Positions 28,646 through 36,649 of a DNA stretch of 64,000 nt are shown piece by piece. The notes under the pieces were generated by a model, which saw nothing but the letters and a program-made list of their open reading frames with translations, was not told where the DNA came from and ran no database searches. How positions within the stretch are numbered: position 1 is the first letter of the stretch; each line of letters opens with the position of its first letter. Location: NCBI RefSeq assembly GCF_014642655.1, contig NZ_BMIR01000002.1, positions 175,025 through 239,024 on the forward strand, given 5' to 3'. The stretch comes from Pullulanibacillus camelliae (GTDB lineage: Bacteria; Bacillota; Bacilli; Bacillales; Sporolactobacillaceae). A program made the position numbers and the translations under genes.

Positions 28646-29878
28646 TTAGTCAAGGATTAGACAGGGATCTACAGTCTTAGGCTCCACTTTCTCAATGGTT
28701 ATGGATTTGGCACCATGCGTTTTAGCGAAGGTATTGATGGATCGGTTTAATTGTTTGATTAACGTTTTGGTGATAGGAACATGTGGTTCGATCTGCAGTA
28801 ATCGCACCGTCAGATGCTGTTCTTTTTTTACGAGCACGGGATCTATTCGACCAATAAACCGATCTTTCCATAAGATCGGCATGGCGTATGGGCCGTAACG
28901 GCGCTTAGCCGTGGGGACATAGATCTCCCACCGGTAATTGAAAGCAAACAAATCTTCTAGGCGGTTGCGGCTCCATAAGAGATTATCCAATGGAGGCAAA
29001 AAGACCATGGCAGAGGAGCGATACGATTGGGCGGTTGATTCGATGGCCTTTAGTCGATCAAGATCCTCCGTTAAAATATAGTATTGGCGCTTGACCCCTT
29101 CAATTGCAAGAGGAATGATTTTGTCTTCGTTGAGCAAACGCGCAATCTCCACTTTTCTTTCTGTTGCATTCATTTTATACCATCCAAAGCGGGCGTTCTG
29201 CGCATCAAAGATACGATAGCTTCTCATGTATTTATCAAGTAAAGACTGCTTCGCTTCATGCATAGAAAGCCGTTCAGAGGTATCCAAAAAGCGTTTGGGA
29301 ATAACGTGCTGGGTGAGATCAAAGAAACGCTCTGAGCCTTCTCTTTTGACGATTTGTAAGATTCCGGCATCAAATAACACGTTAAGTGCATGAGACGTTT
29401 CTTTTGTTTTGGGCTGTTCATTATCCCAATAACCATGGACTCTATTTGCTGATAAAAAAGCGCGTGAAGGGAGGGCACCTTCTATAGTTAGGCGTTGGAG
29501 GATGCGATGTGTAACGTCCTTAAGCTGATGAAGAACGGGCTGCAATCGCGCTTGTCTATAGTCACGAATCGGTTTTAATAACGGATAGTCTTCTACAGGG
29601 AGAATGCACATGGCATTGGCTGCATATTCAAAGACCGCTCCCTCTTGGAGGAGGTCAGTGAGCTGGGAGGATTGATAGTCTTTAAGGCGAGCACTCATCA
29701 CAAGATGCTGGTTTTTTGTGACGGAGGCAACAGAATCGATTTGCACACATTCCAGCCTTCGAAGCATATCCAAAACATCTTCAGAAGTTGCCTTCGGCAT
29801 GGGGGACTTGAACAGGTGCTGACTTTCTATTAATAACTGAATGAGTGCTTTTTTTGTTGTTGGATAAGACGGATGCAA
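28646..29878 (-). CDS. YcaQ/AlkX-like winged-helix DNA glycosylase family protein
   Basis: A 410-residue protein of the HTH_42/YcaQ family, whose characterised members remove alkylated or crosslinked bases from DNA. The catalytic QxD motif is seen as VQIDSVASV near residue 45. Later blocks, LPPLDNLLWSRNRLEDLFAF and YGPYAMPILW, are the conserved C-terminal part of the family. The frame can be extended upstream, but AAGGAGGG (29886-29893) stands seven bases before the TTG at 29878 and gives MHPSYPTTKKALIQ as the N-terminus. It is a single gene, convergent with lacZ. Confidence 0.8.
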   Translation of the reverse strand: MHPSYPTTKKALIQLLIESQHLFKSPMPKATSEDVLDMLRRLECVQIDSVASVTKNQHLVMSARLKDYQSSQLTDLLQEGAVFEYAANAMCILPVEDYPLLKPIRDYRQARLQPVLHQLKDVTHRILQRLTIEGALPSRAFLSANRVHGYWDNEQPKTKETSHALNVLFDAGILQIVKREGSERFFDLTQHVIPKRFLDTSERLSMHEAKQSLLDKYMRSYRIFDAQNARFGWYKMNATERKVEIARLLNEDKIIPLAIEGVKRQYYILTEDLDRLKAIESTAQSYRSSAMVFLPPLDNLLWSRNRLEDLFAFNYRWEIYVPTAKRRYGPYAMPILWKDRFIGRIDPVLVKKEQHLTVRLLQIEPHVPITKTLIKQLNRSINTFAKTHGAKSITIEKVEPKTVDPCLILD

Positions 29879-30009
29879 GGGAATTCCCTCCTTAGTTAGC
29901 GTTAGTGTAAACCAAATGGTGAAGTTTAGCAAATAAGTAAAGTCTTGCAGTTTTTTTAATAAAAAGCTTACAATTTGAGTGGGAAGAAAGATGAAAGGGA
30001 GTGAGACAA

Positions 30010-30753
30010 ATGTGGTTGGAGAATAAGGTAGTGGTGATTACAGGTGGGGCTTCGGGAATCGGTGAGGCAACGGCTAAAAAGTTTGCAGAGGAAGGTGCAA
30101 AGGTTGTCATCGGAGACATTGCCGAACAAGCTGAAGCTGTTGTAGAGCATATCAAGTCGAATGGCGGTGATGCCTTGTTTGTAAGCTGCGATGTGACGGA
30201 TGAAGAGAGTGTCAGACATTTAATGAAAACCACTACACAAGTATATGGTAGAATTGATATTCTCGTTGCCAATGCGGGAATTCCTGAGAAGAAAGGACCA
30301 CTGCATCATTTACAGATGGAAGAGTGGCAGAAAGTCATGGCGATTGATTTGAATGGCGTTGTTATAACCAATAAATATGCCCTTCAACAGATGGTTAAGC
30401 AGGGCTCTGGGGCGATTGTCAATATGGGGTCGATTTTAGCACATGTTGGACAGGCAAACAGTGCCGCCTACTCCGCGGCTAAAGCGGCTGTTGTTAATTT
30501 GACACGTTCAGAGGCGCTGACTTATGCCACTCAAGGCATACGCGTCAATAGTGTGTCCCCTGGCTATGTTGAAACGCCGTTACTCAATCAGTTACCGAAA
30601 GAGACCAAGCAAGCGATGGTCGCCAAACACCCCATTGGTCGGTTGGGACAACCTGAGGAGATTGCTGAGGCAATTCTTTTTTTGGCAAGTGATAGAGCAT
30701 CTTATATTACAGGAACCGTTTTACACGTGGATGGCGGATATACTGCGATTTAG
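30010..30753 (+). CDS. short-chain dehydrogenase/reductase
   Basis: A 247-residue classical SDR. The NAD(P)-binding GGASGIGEA lies at residues 12-20, the ANAG strand follows, and the catalytic Ser-Tyr-Lys is in NMGSILAH and YSAAKAAV. SPGYVETPL and the closing VLHVDGGYTAI are standard. The nucleotide-site loop VIGDIAEQ carries Asp, which points to NAD rather than NADP. AAAGGGAG eight bases before the ATG at 30010 is preferred over an upstream GTG. Substrate cannot be told; the FabG/glucose-dehydrogenase branch is broad. It is divergent from the YcaQ-like gene and 149 bases upstream of an M20 hydrolase. Confidence 0.85.
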   Translation: MWLENKVVVITGGASGIGEATAKKFAEEGAKVVIGDIAEQAEAVVEHIKSNGGDALFVSCDVTDEESVRHLMKTTTQVYGRIDILVANAGIPEKKGPLHHLQMEEWQKVMAIDLNGVVITNKYALQQMVKQGSGAIVNMGSILAHVGQANSAAYSAAKAAVVNLTRSEALTYATQGIRVNSVSPGYVETPLLNQLPKETKQAMVAKHPIGRLGQPEEIAEAILFLASDRASYITGTVLHVDGGYTAI

Positions 30754-30902
30754 TGATAGAACGTTATAGACTGGCGCCAATTTAAAAGTTGACTGATAGA
30801 AAAGAAATATTATAAAATTAAAAAATAATTGAAAAAAGCGGTAGCGTATTGTATTATAGAATATTTATGTTTTGAGTGAATTTTGGAGGGAGTGGAGCGT
30901 TA

Positions 30903-32093
30903 GTGGAACAATTGTTTCAAAGATTAGATGCGTCATATAATGAGCTCGTCGATATTCGTCGTTATCTTCATCAACACCCAGAGTTATCTTTTAAAGAGGT
31001 AGAAACACCAAAATACATCGCTGAATATCATCAGAAATTGGGACATGAGGTCCGTACAGGTGTTGGAGGGCGGGGTGTGGTAGCCAAGTTATATGGTGCA
31101 AAGCCGGGACCAACAATTGCCTTGCGCGCTGATTTTGATGCACTTCCCATTCAGGAGCAAAATGATGTGCCTTATAAGTCAAAAAATGATGGGGTTATGC
31201 ATGCCTGTGGCCACGACGGACATACGGCTGAGCTCCTTGTACTCGCTAAAGTCTTGAATAGCCTAAAAAGTGAATTGATGGGAACGATCGTGTTCATTCA
31301 TCAACATGCGGAGGAGCTTCAGCCCGGAGGAGCGGTTGCCATGATTGAAGATGGCTGTTTAGAAGAGGTCGATGTGATCTTCGGGACGCATCTTTGGGCC
31401 CCGCTTCCTTATGGAACCATTGGTTATCGTTCAGGCCCCTTTATGGCAGCAGCTGATCGGTTCAGCATTACCGTTCAAGGTCAAGGCGGCCATGGTGCCA
31501 TTCCACACTTTACAAAGGATTCAGTAGTGATTGCCTCGCAGCTCGTCTTAAATCTGCAGCAAATTGTAAGTCGTCGTGTCAATCCGTTAGATTCCGCGGT
31601 GTTATCCATTGGCAATTTTGTCGCGCAAAATGCATTTAATGTGATTGCCGATACCGTTCAGCTTGATGGAACGGTCAGGACCTTTAATGACGATGTGCGC
31701 GCATCGATTGAAAATGAAATGGGACGGATCATCAAAGGCACGTGCTTGGCGGCGGATGTTGATGTGGACTTTAAGTTTTTCCGTGGGTATCCTGCGGTGG
31801 TCAATCATGAAGAGGAAACGCGTTTCTTAAGTGATGTTGCTAAAGCTGTCACAGGAGTCGATGCCGTTTTGGAAGTTCCTCCAGAAATGGGTGGCGAGGA
31901 TTTTGCTTATTATCTGCAGCATGTCAAAGGGACCTTCTTTTTTACAGGGGCAGGGAACGGGGATGTGACAACCAGCTATCCTCATCATCATCCAAAATTT
32001 AATATCGAAGAAAAAGCGATGCTTCTTGCTGCGAAAACACTTGGTAAAGCCGTTTTGACCTATGCCGAACGTCATGCTGAAGTGAAAGCTTGA
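30903..32093 (+). CDS. M20 family N-acyl-amino-acid amidohydrolase
   Basis: A 396-residue M20D amidohydrolase of the hippurate/N-acetyl-amino-acid hydrolase type. Blocks seen: RRYLHQHPELSF, ALRADFDALPI, MHACGHDGHTA (metal), the base Glu pair in HQHAEELQPGGA, GQGGHGAIPH at the dimer domain, and MGGEDFAYYL near the end. It releases free amino acids from acylated forms in the cytosol. The frame opens at 30876, but GTG at 30903 with GGAGGG twelve bases before it places the N-terminus as in relatives. It differs from the other M20 gene here (20261-21451): this one has the HDGHTA metal motif and that one GHN. Confidence 0.88.
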   Translation: MEQLFQRLDASYNELVDIRRYLHQHPELSFKEVETPKYIAEYHQKLGHEVRTGVGGRGVVAKLYGAKPGPTIALRADFDALPIQEQNDVPYKSKNDGVMHACGHDGHTAELLVLAKVLNSLKSELMGTIVFIHQHAEELQPGGAVAMIEDGCLEEVDVIFGTHLWAPLPYGTIGYRSGPFMAAADRFSITVQGQGGHGAIPHFTKDSVVIASQLVLNLQQIVSRRVNPLDSAVLSIGNFVAQNAFNVIADTVQLDGTVRTFNDDVRASIENEMGRIIKGTCLAADVDVDFKFFRGYPAVVNHEEETRFLSDVAKAVTGVDAVLEVPPEMGGEDFAYYLQHVKGTFFFTGAGNGDVTTSYPHHHPKFNIEEKAMLLAAKTLGKAVLTYAERHAEVKA

Positions 32094-32368
32094 TATTGCA
32101 TCGCTAATAAGAAAGCTTAGCTTGCGCCTTTACCTACACCGTTTCACTGATGCGTCTGATGTGATTTTCAAAGCACACATTGAGGTGACCTGCAAACTCC
32201 AGGGAGTGAAACAAGGCTGTAGCCTTGCATGGATTAGGTATAAAGAAGTGTTTTTACTGATTTTAGGGAACGTACATTTCTAGTAAATTATTTTTCTTGT
32301 ATAATAGTTATAAGACAATTGGTTTTCCAAGGGTGGTCGGCGTGCCTCGAGAGGGGGTGACGCCTCTT

Positions 32369-32449
32369 ATGTCCATATATCAGGCCTTGACTCTCATGAT
32401 CTCTTTCGGTCTTCTGATCATTGCTTTGTTGAAGGACAAAGCAAAATAG
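32369..32449 (+). CDS. Hol_Tox-type small hydrophobic toxin peptide, 26 residues
   Basis: A 26-codon frame reading MSIYQALTLMISFGLLIIAL and ending LKDKAK. This is the pattern of the putative holin-like toxin family (MSxYQALxLMxxFGxxIxAL, then a lysine-rich end) linked to type I toxin-antitoxin loci in Bacillales and Lactobacillales. A single membrane helix with a charged tail would insert in the cytoplasmic membrane. GAGGGGGTG stands about nine bases before the ATG. It is much too short for ordinary gene callers. Stem-loops overlapping its end and a possible antisense promoter support the locus; expression is not proven. Confidence 0.75.
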   Translation: MSIYQALTLMISFGLLIIALLKDKAK

Positions 32450-32574
32450 ACCGCCCTTGGGCTTTAAGGGAACGGTCCATTCCTGCACAATCTTGTGTTG
32501 TGAATGACGTGTGTCGACCCTCTTTGTAGGGAACCAACTGTCCGTGGTCGCAGGTGTTCTCAGCACCTGTGACC
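32449..32574 (-). ncRNA. candidate antitoxin RNA antisense to the toxin mRNA
   Basis: On the minus strand TATAAT (plus 32580-32585) precedes the region. A transcript from there would overlap the 3' half of the toxin mRNA and reach the hairpin at 32449-32477 (GACCG..CCCTT pairing with AAGGG..CGGTC), followed on that strand by TATTTTGC. The -35 box is weak, so this RNA is inferred mainly from the known layout of the family. Confidence 0.4.
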
Positions 32575-32778
32575 ATTTTATTATATACAAATTTTTATTT
32601 TCTAACATCATTATATGCTTTCTTTTTTTGGTTTTCAAATGATCATGAACCCCTAGAAATTCAATGCTAAAAAAGCTTTTAATTTCCAATAAATAATAAT
32701 TATTATTCACTCTAACTTCTATTATCGTGATTCTTTTCTATAACAATAAACCTTACAAAAAAATTTTCCATTAGTACC

Positions 32779-32807
32779 TTGCAATATATAGTAGTTGTTG
32801 GTATAGT
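32779..32807 (+). promoter_or_regulatory. promoter of the padR operon
   Basis: TTGCAA (32779-32784), 17 bases, TATAGT (32802-32807). Confidence 0.55.
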
Positions 32808-32839
32808 AATATCAACATGTTAATAAATAAATATAAACA

Positions 32840-32862
32840 GGTACTAAATAATATATAGTACC
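32840..32862. promoter_or_regulatory. candidate PadR operator
   Basis: GGTACTA, nine bases, TAGTACC: a 7-bp inverted repeat between the promoter and the padR start. TAGTACC also occurs singly at 32772-32778 by the -35 box. Autoregulation by PadR is the likely use. Confidence 0.5.
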
Positions 32863-32891
32863 ATATAAAATATAATGAGGTGAGGATCAGT

Positions 32892-33215
32892 TTGAATGTC
32901 CAGTTTAAAAAAGGGGTTTTAGAGCTCTGTGTCCTTGTATTGTTAGACAAACAAGATCGATATGGCTATGAGCTTGTCCAAAAAATTTCTGATCGCATAG
33001 AAATTTCGGAAGGAACCGTTTATCCATTGCTCAGACGTTTAACAAAGGAAGAATATTTTACGACTTATTTGAAGGAGTCTACGGAAGGTCCGTCCAGAAA
33101 GTATTATACATTAACTGCAAAAGGCCGAGACTATCTTCATCAACTCGTTCAAGAATGGCGGACATTTTCTGAGGCTGTCAATCTATTGATAAAGGAAGGT
33201 GTGGCGAGTGAATAA
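32892..33215 (+). CDS. PadR family transcriptional regulator
   Basis: A 107-residue PadR-type repressor: winged helix with GVLELCVLVLLDKQDRYGYEL, then ISEGTVYPLLRRL as recognition helix, and GPSRKYYTLTAKGRDYL as wing, with one C-terminal dimer helix. The frame opens at 32880 but the TTG at 32892, six bases after AGGTGAGG, is the better start and gives NVQFKKGVLEL as in relatives. It overlaps the DUF1700 gene by eight bases, the standard padR-DUF1700-DUF4097 arrangement linked to envelope stress in Firmicutes. Confidence 0.9.
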   Translation: MNVQFKKGVLELCVLVLLDKQDRYGYELVQKISDRIEISEGTVYPLLRRLTKEEYFTTYLKESTEGPSRKYYTLTAKGRDYLHQLVQEWRTFSEAVNLLIKEGVASE

Positions 33216-33771
33216 AAAACAATTTTTACAGCGTTTAGAGCAATCCTTAAAGAAGCTCCCCGCTGAAGAGCGAAGGGATATCTTGGCCGATTATGAGGAA
33301 CACTTTGCTATCGGAATGTCTGAAGGTCAAACGGAGGAAAACATTGTAGAGGCGCTTGGCAATCCAGGACAAATTGGTAAAGAGACGCTAGCGTCGTATC
33401 ATCTCGAAAAGGTTGGGACAACCGTGACAACGGGCAATATCATGCGGGCCGTTTGGGCGGTGATAGGATTAGGTTTTTTCAATCTGGTTGTCGTGTTAGG
33501 TCCGTTTATCGGTCTGAGCTCCATTGTTGTTGCAGGCTGGGCAGTGGGGGTTGCTTTTATTGCATCTCCATTACTTGTCCTTGCTGATGTGGCAATTTCA
33601 CCAACCACTTTTCATTGGTTTCAATGTTTTGCAGCGATTGCGTTATGTGGTTTAGGATTTTTCATAAGCATCGGGATGCTTTTTACAACAAAGGCATTTA
33701 CAAAAGGGTTTATTCGCTATTTAAATTATAATGCCTCGCTTGTGAAAGGAGGAATGAAGCGTGAAGTTTAA
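33208..33771 (+). CDS. DUF1700 family membrane protein
   Basis: A 187-residue protein. Residues 1-70 are the soluble DUF1700 head, with FLQRLEQSLKKLPAEERRDI, YEEHF and EALGNPGQIGKE, which is helical and faces the cytosol. After it come three to four membrane segments (about residues 85-170) and a basic tail. The start is GTG at 33208, inside the end of padR, with GGAAGGTG ahead of it. It overlaps the DUF4097 gene by 11 bases, so the three genes are translated together. Function in the family is unclear, with links to cell-envelope stress. Confidence 0.85.
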   Translation: MNKKQFLQRLEQSLKKLPAEERRDILADYEEHFAIGMSEGQTEENIVEALGNPGQIGKETLASYHLEKVGTTVTTGNIMRAVWAVIGLGFFNLVVVLGPFIGLSSIVVAGWAVGVAFIASPLLVLADVAISPTTFHWFQCFAAIALCGLGFFISIGMLFTTKAFTKGFIRYLNYNASLVKGGMKREV

Positions 33772-34558
33772 AAAGGTTTCTATTTTGGCACTCGTTTTGA
33801 TTATCATAGGACTTATTGGGTGTGCGTTGACTTGGCATAGTGCCGCAAAGACAACAAAGCTTTCTGAGGAAAAACGAATTCAGAGCACTTTTTCTTCACT
33901 CGATGTGCAATCAGGGAATGCGCGGGTCGATATTCTGCCAATAACGGGAGAACAGGCAAAAGTAAAACTAGAAGGAAGTGAAGCGGCTGATGCTAGAACT
34001 AAACTAAATGTTAAAGTTTCTGGGCAAATGCTTCATATTCAATGGCATCAACCTTTTAGACTTTTCCACATTGATCTCGGCTCTGCATTTTCTGAACCTC
34101 ATTTGTTCATCTATCTGCCTAAAAAGCAATATGATGCCATTCACATTGATAATGATAATGGACGAGTCAAGCTTGATAAGCTAAGGATGAAAGAGCTTGA
34201 TGCCACTACGGATAATGGGGAACTAGAATTAAGTGATATCTCGAGTCAGAAGGTTAATGTGCACTCGGATAATGGCGGAATTTCCTTGCATCGTGTCACA
34301 GGACGATTGCATGGGGAGACAGATAATGGAAGAATTACATTAGTCACAAAAAGTTTGGATCGTCACATAGAACTTAGTAGCAACAATGGCAGAATTGATA
34401 TTAAGTCTTCTAAGCAACCAACTAATGCCCGATTTGATGTCCATGTAGACAATGGGCGTGTGAATCTTTTTAATAAATATAATGGGAATGCGGTAATTGG
34501 TAAGGGAAAGAATCTTATCAAATTATCTACAGATAACGGAAGTATCACAGTGAAATAA
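33761..34558 (+). CDS. DUF4097 family beta-strand repeat protein, membrane anchored
   Basis: A 265-residue protein with one N-terminal membrane anchor (about residues 6-24) and an extracellular part. From about residue 125 onward it repeats the DUF4097 unit around a DNG motif: NDNGRV, TDNGEL, SDNGGI, TDNGRI, NNGRI, DNGRV, TDNGSI, spaced by 17-20 residues. This predicts a right-handed beta-helix outside the membrane. The start is GTG with GGAGG ten bases before it. It ends the PadR operon. A possible cysteine lipobox (GLIGCALT) is imperfect, so I call it a plain anchor. Confidence 0.85.
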   Translation: MKFKKVSILALVLIIIGLIGCALTWHSAAKTTKLSEEKRIQSTFSSLDVQSGNARVDILPITGEQAKVKLEGSEAADARTKLNVKVSGQMLHIQWHQPFRLFHIDLGSAFSEPHLFIYLPKKQYDAIHIDNDNGRVKLDKLRMKELDATTDNGELELSDISSQKVNVHSDNGGISLHRVTGRLHGETDNGRITLVTKSLDRHIELSSNNGRIDIKSSKQPTNARFDVHVDNGRVNLFNKYNGNAVIGKGKNLIKLSTDNGSITVK

Positions 34559-34619
34559 GTGAATGAAATAATAAATATACTAAGAAGAGTGGGTAAAGTC
34601 ATTGCTGGAACTTTACTCA

Positions 34620-34769
34620 CTATTTTTCTTCTTTAGTCCCCGCACCGAGCGTCTTTTGCGAGGGAGGAGGCTAAGGCCGTGCCCACGGAAAGCGAGGGCC
34701 AGAAGCGCAAATCACCTGCCAATGCCATACCAACTTCAAGAAGTATGCCCAAAAACAGGTAGTTTTTTA
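34620..34769 (+). terminator. GC-rich intergenic element and terminator after the DUF4097 gene
   Basis: A GC-rich patch (GGCCGTGCCCACGGAAAGCG) unlike its surroundings is followed by ACCTG at 34714 and CAGGT at 34756-34760, then AGTTTTTTAC, which reads as a terminator with a long branched loop. The GC-rich patch resembles short dispersed sequences seen in other Bacillales, but has no second copy here. Confidence 0.4.
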
Positions 34770-34972
34770 CTATGCGATTATTATAAATGCTTCGTTGCAG
34801 TGAATCTCTCAATATTATTTTCAAAAAAAGCTTGGCCTTGACTACAAATCCTATTTTTTTGAGTATGAATAAATCAGGTTCACTTTAGATTTTTTACTTT
34901 AAAAAATTGTGCATTCATGAGATAGTAGGAAAGTAAAATGTTAAAGCTTTGCACACTGTTGGGGGTGGAATA

Positions 34973-36052
34973 ATGACAAGTCAGTTAAAAGTAGGGATTA
35001 TTGGTTGTGGTGGCATTGCAAATGGTAAGCATTTACCGAGTTTGTCAAAATTGAAAACGGTTGCTCTCGTGGCCTTTTGCGATGTCGTTGTTGAACGTGC
35101 TGAAAAAGCTGCGAAAGATTATGGGCAAAAAGCTGCAACTGTTTACTCGGATTATAAAGAACTGTTAAAGGATGCTACAATCGATGTGATTCATGTTTGC
35201 ACGCCGAATGCTTCCCATGCGGATATAACGGTAGCCGCTTTGGAGGCCGGTAAGCACGTCATGTGTGAAAAGCCAATGGCTAAAACATCCAAAGACGCTT
35301 TGCGAATGGTTGAAGCGGCCAAAAGAACAGGAAAAAAACTGACGATTGGCTACCAGAATCGATTCAGACCAGACAGTCAATACTTACATACAATTTGTGA
35401 ACAAGGTGACCTTGGTGAGATTTATTATGCTAAAGCACATGCCATCCGTCGTAGAGCTGTTCCAACGTGGGGTGTTTTCCTGGATGAAGAACAACAGGGG
35501 GGAGGCCCACTTATCGATATTGGGACACATGCGCTTGACTTAACATTATGGATGCTCAATAACTACAAGCCGAAAGCCGTTCTCGGTACGACTTTTCATA
35601 AACTTGGGCAGAAAGAAAATGCAGCAAATGCATGGGGATCGTGGGACCCTAAAAAATTCACTGTTGAAGATTCGGCCTTTGGCTTTATTAAGATGGAAAA
35701 TGGAGCGACGATTGTCCTTGAATCGAGCTGGGCTTTAAACTCACTTGATGTCCGCGAGGCGCAATGTACACTTGCTGGTACAGAAGGTGGCGCTGATATG
35801 GTTGATGGGCTGCGGATCAATGGTGAAAACCATGGGAAACTCTATACGACCCAGGTGGAGCTTAACTCAGGCGGTGTTGCATTCTATGATGGGACCCAAG
35901 AAAGCGATGCTGATCTAGAAGCACGTCTCTGGATTGAGAGCATCATCAATGATACTGAACCAACAGTCAAGCCAGAAGAAGCGCTTGTTGTTACCCAGAT
36001 CCTAGAAGCAATCTATGAATCCTCCAAAACAGGGGAAGCTGTCTATTTTTAA
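34973..36052 (+). CDS. Gfo/Idh/MocA family oxidoreductase
   Basis: A 359-residue NAD(P)-dependent sugar dehydrogenase of the Gfo/Idh/MocA family. The Rossmann motif is VGIIGCGGIANGKHLP at the N-terminus, and the catalytic-region MCEKPMAKT (EKP motif) lies near residue 95; GGGPLIDIGTHALDL carries the substrate-side Asp and His. It should oxidise or reduce a cyclic sugar or inositol. The frame opens further upstream, but GGGGGTGG before the ATG at 34973 fixes the start. A related gene (44168-45250) is on the other strand. It has its own nested terminator and is not in the importer operon. Confidence 0.88.
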   Translation: MTSQLKVGIIGCGGIANGKHLPSLSKLKTVALVAFCDVVVERAEKAAKDYGQKAATVYSDYKELLKDATIDVIHVCTPNASHADITVAALEAGKHVMCEKPMAKTSKDALRMVEAAKRTGKKLTIGYQNRFRPDSQYLHTICEQGDLGEIYYAKAHAIRRRAVPTWGVFLDEEQQGGGPLIDIGTHALDLTLWMLNNYKPKAVLGTTFHKLGQKENAANAWGSWDPKKFTVEDSAFGFIKMENGATIVLESSWALNSLDVREAQCTLAGTEGGADMVDGLRINGENHGKLYTTQVELNSGGVAFYDGTQESDADLEARLWIESIINDTEPTVKPEEALVVTQILEAIYESSKTGEAVYF

Positions 36053-36084
36053 AAGTCAATTAGGAAAGCGTCCAACTCTTAAAT

Positions 36085-36167
36085 AGTCTGTCCCAAGAGT
36101 AAGGGCACTCCCAACTACAAAAGTGGGAGTGTTTGACATTTTACTTTTGTGGACAGTCTTTTTTTAG
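36085..36167 (+). terminator. nested double-hairpin terminator
   Basis: CACTCCC/GGGAGTG (36106-36131) sits inside an outer stem CTGTCC/GGACAG that ends in TCTTTTTTTA. It closes the Gfo/Idh gene. Confidence 0.7.
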
Positions 36168-36490
36168 GCGAGTTTTTGGCATATAAAATAATTAGTCTTG
36201 GTGGTGTGCGTGTATCTGTTGAGAGTTTAAGAGGCAACTGTTAAGTGGGAAAGCTGTTCATTCACATCTTGGTTTTATATAACAAATGTTTCATTTATGT
36301 GTAATATAGCATACGATGATTTGTGCGTGGTTGATAGTATCAGGAAATGTTTAAAGTGAATGGAGATGTTACTGGAAAGCAAGGTAATAAAGTCTATTTA
36401 TCCCAAGGCATTCAATCAAGTCTATAGCTTTTTATTCTGAAGAGGTCGAAATTTGTCCTTTTTTATTTTATTTCATATTTACTGATTATA
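36168..36490. other. long leader side region upstream of the sugar ABC importer promoter
   Basis: About 320 bases with no gene I can support. A 26-codon frame near 36348 (MFKVNGDVTGKQG...) lacks support. AT-rich, rising toward the promoter. Confidence 0.3.
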
Positions 36491-36518
36491 TTGACATATC
36501 AAATATTATTATTATAAT
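36491..36518 (+). promoter_or_regulatory. promoter of the sugar ABC importer
   Basis: TTGACA (36491-36496), 16 bases, TATAAT (36513-36518). The spacer is almost wholly the 16-mer operator candidate shared with the isomerase promoter. Confidence 0.7.
36496..36511. promoter_or_regulatory. operator candidate ATATCAAATATTATTA, copy 1
   Basis: Identical to 46358-46373 in the divergent promoter region of the isomerase and GntR/LacI-type regulator genes. It lies between -35 and -10, a repressor position. Confidence 0.6.
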
Positions 36519-36567
36519 AATCCATAAGAGTCGCGCGCGATATAAAGTCTTTCTAAACGTTTTTATT

Positions 36568-36581
36568 TGTAAGCGCTATCT
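36568..36581. promoter_or_regulatory. cre site upstream of the sugar ABC importer
   Basis: TGTAAGCGCTATCT matches the cre consensus TGWAARCGYTWWCW at every position. It lies 50 bases downstream of the -10 box, fitting CcpA repression. Confidence 0.7.
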
Positions 36582-36649
36582 TTCCTGTGTTTGGGAGTGA
36601 AGCGCATCTGTTTTTATGTTATGTAAGATTACTTTAGGGAGGTCCTTAT

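Larger units (their letters stand above)
32300..32582 (+). ncRNA. predicted toxin mRNA of a type I toxin-antitoxin locus
   Basis: TATAAT at 32300-32305 is a good -10 box (the -35 is weak). The transcript would run to a strong terminator, GGTCGCAGGTG pairing with CACCTGTGACC at 32546-32574 followed by ATTTTATT, giving about 270 bases for a 26-codon frame. Such a long 3' part is usual in TxpA/BsrG-like type I toxin genes, where it is the antisense target. The ribosome binding site GAGGGGG at 32351 can pair with CCTCT at 32363-32367, so translation may be restrained by folding. Confidence 0.5.

Noticed and set aside
32159-32281. 41-codon open stretch with a perfect CAAGGCT-GT-AGCCTTG palindrome after the second M20 gene
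   Set aside because: No start codon with a ribosome binding site and no match to a known family; the palindrome is too short-looped to be a normal terminator.
32288-32710. 140-codon open frame on the minus strand
   Set aside because: It runs antisense through the toxin peptide, both hairpins and AT-rich promoter DNA; composition is not protein-like. The small toxin locus explains the region better.
36348-36428. 26-codon frame MFKVNGDVTG... upstream of the importer
   Set aside because: Only a minimal AGGA before the ATG, no family pattern, upstream of the promoter; could be a relic but cannot be supported.
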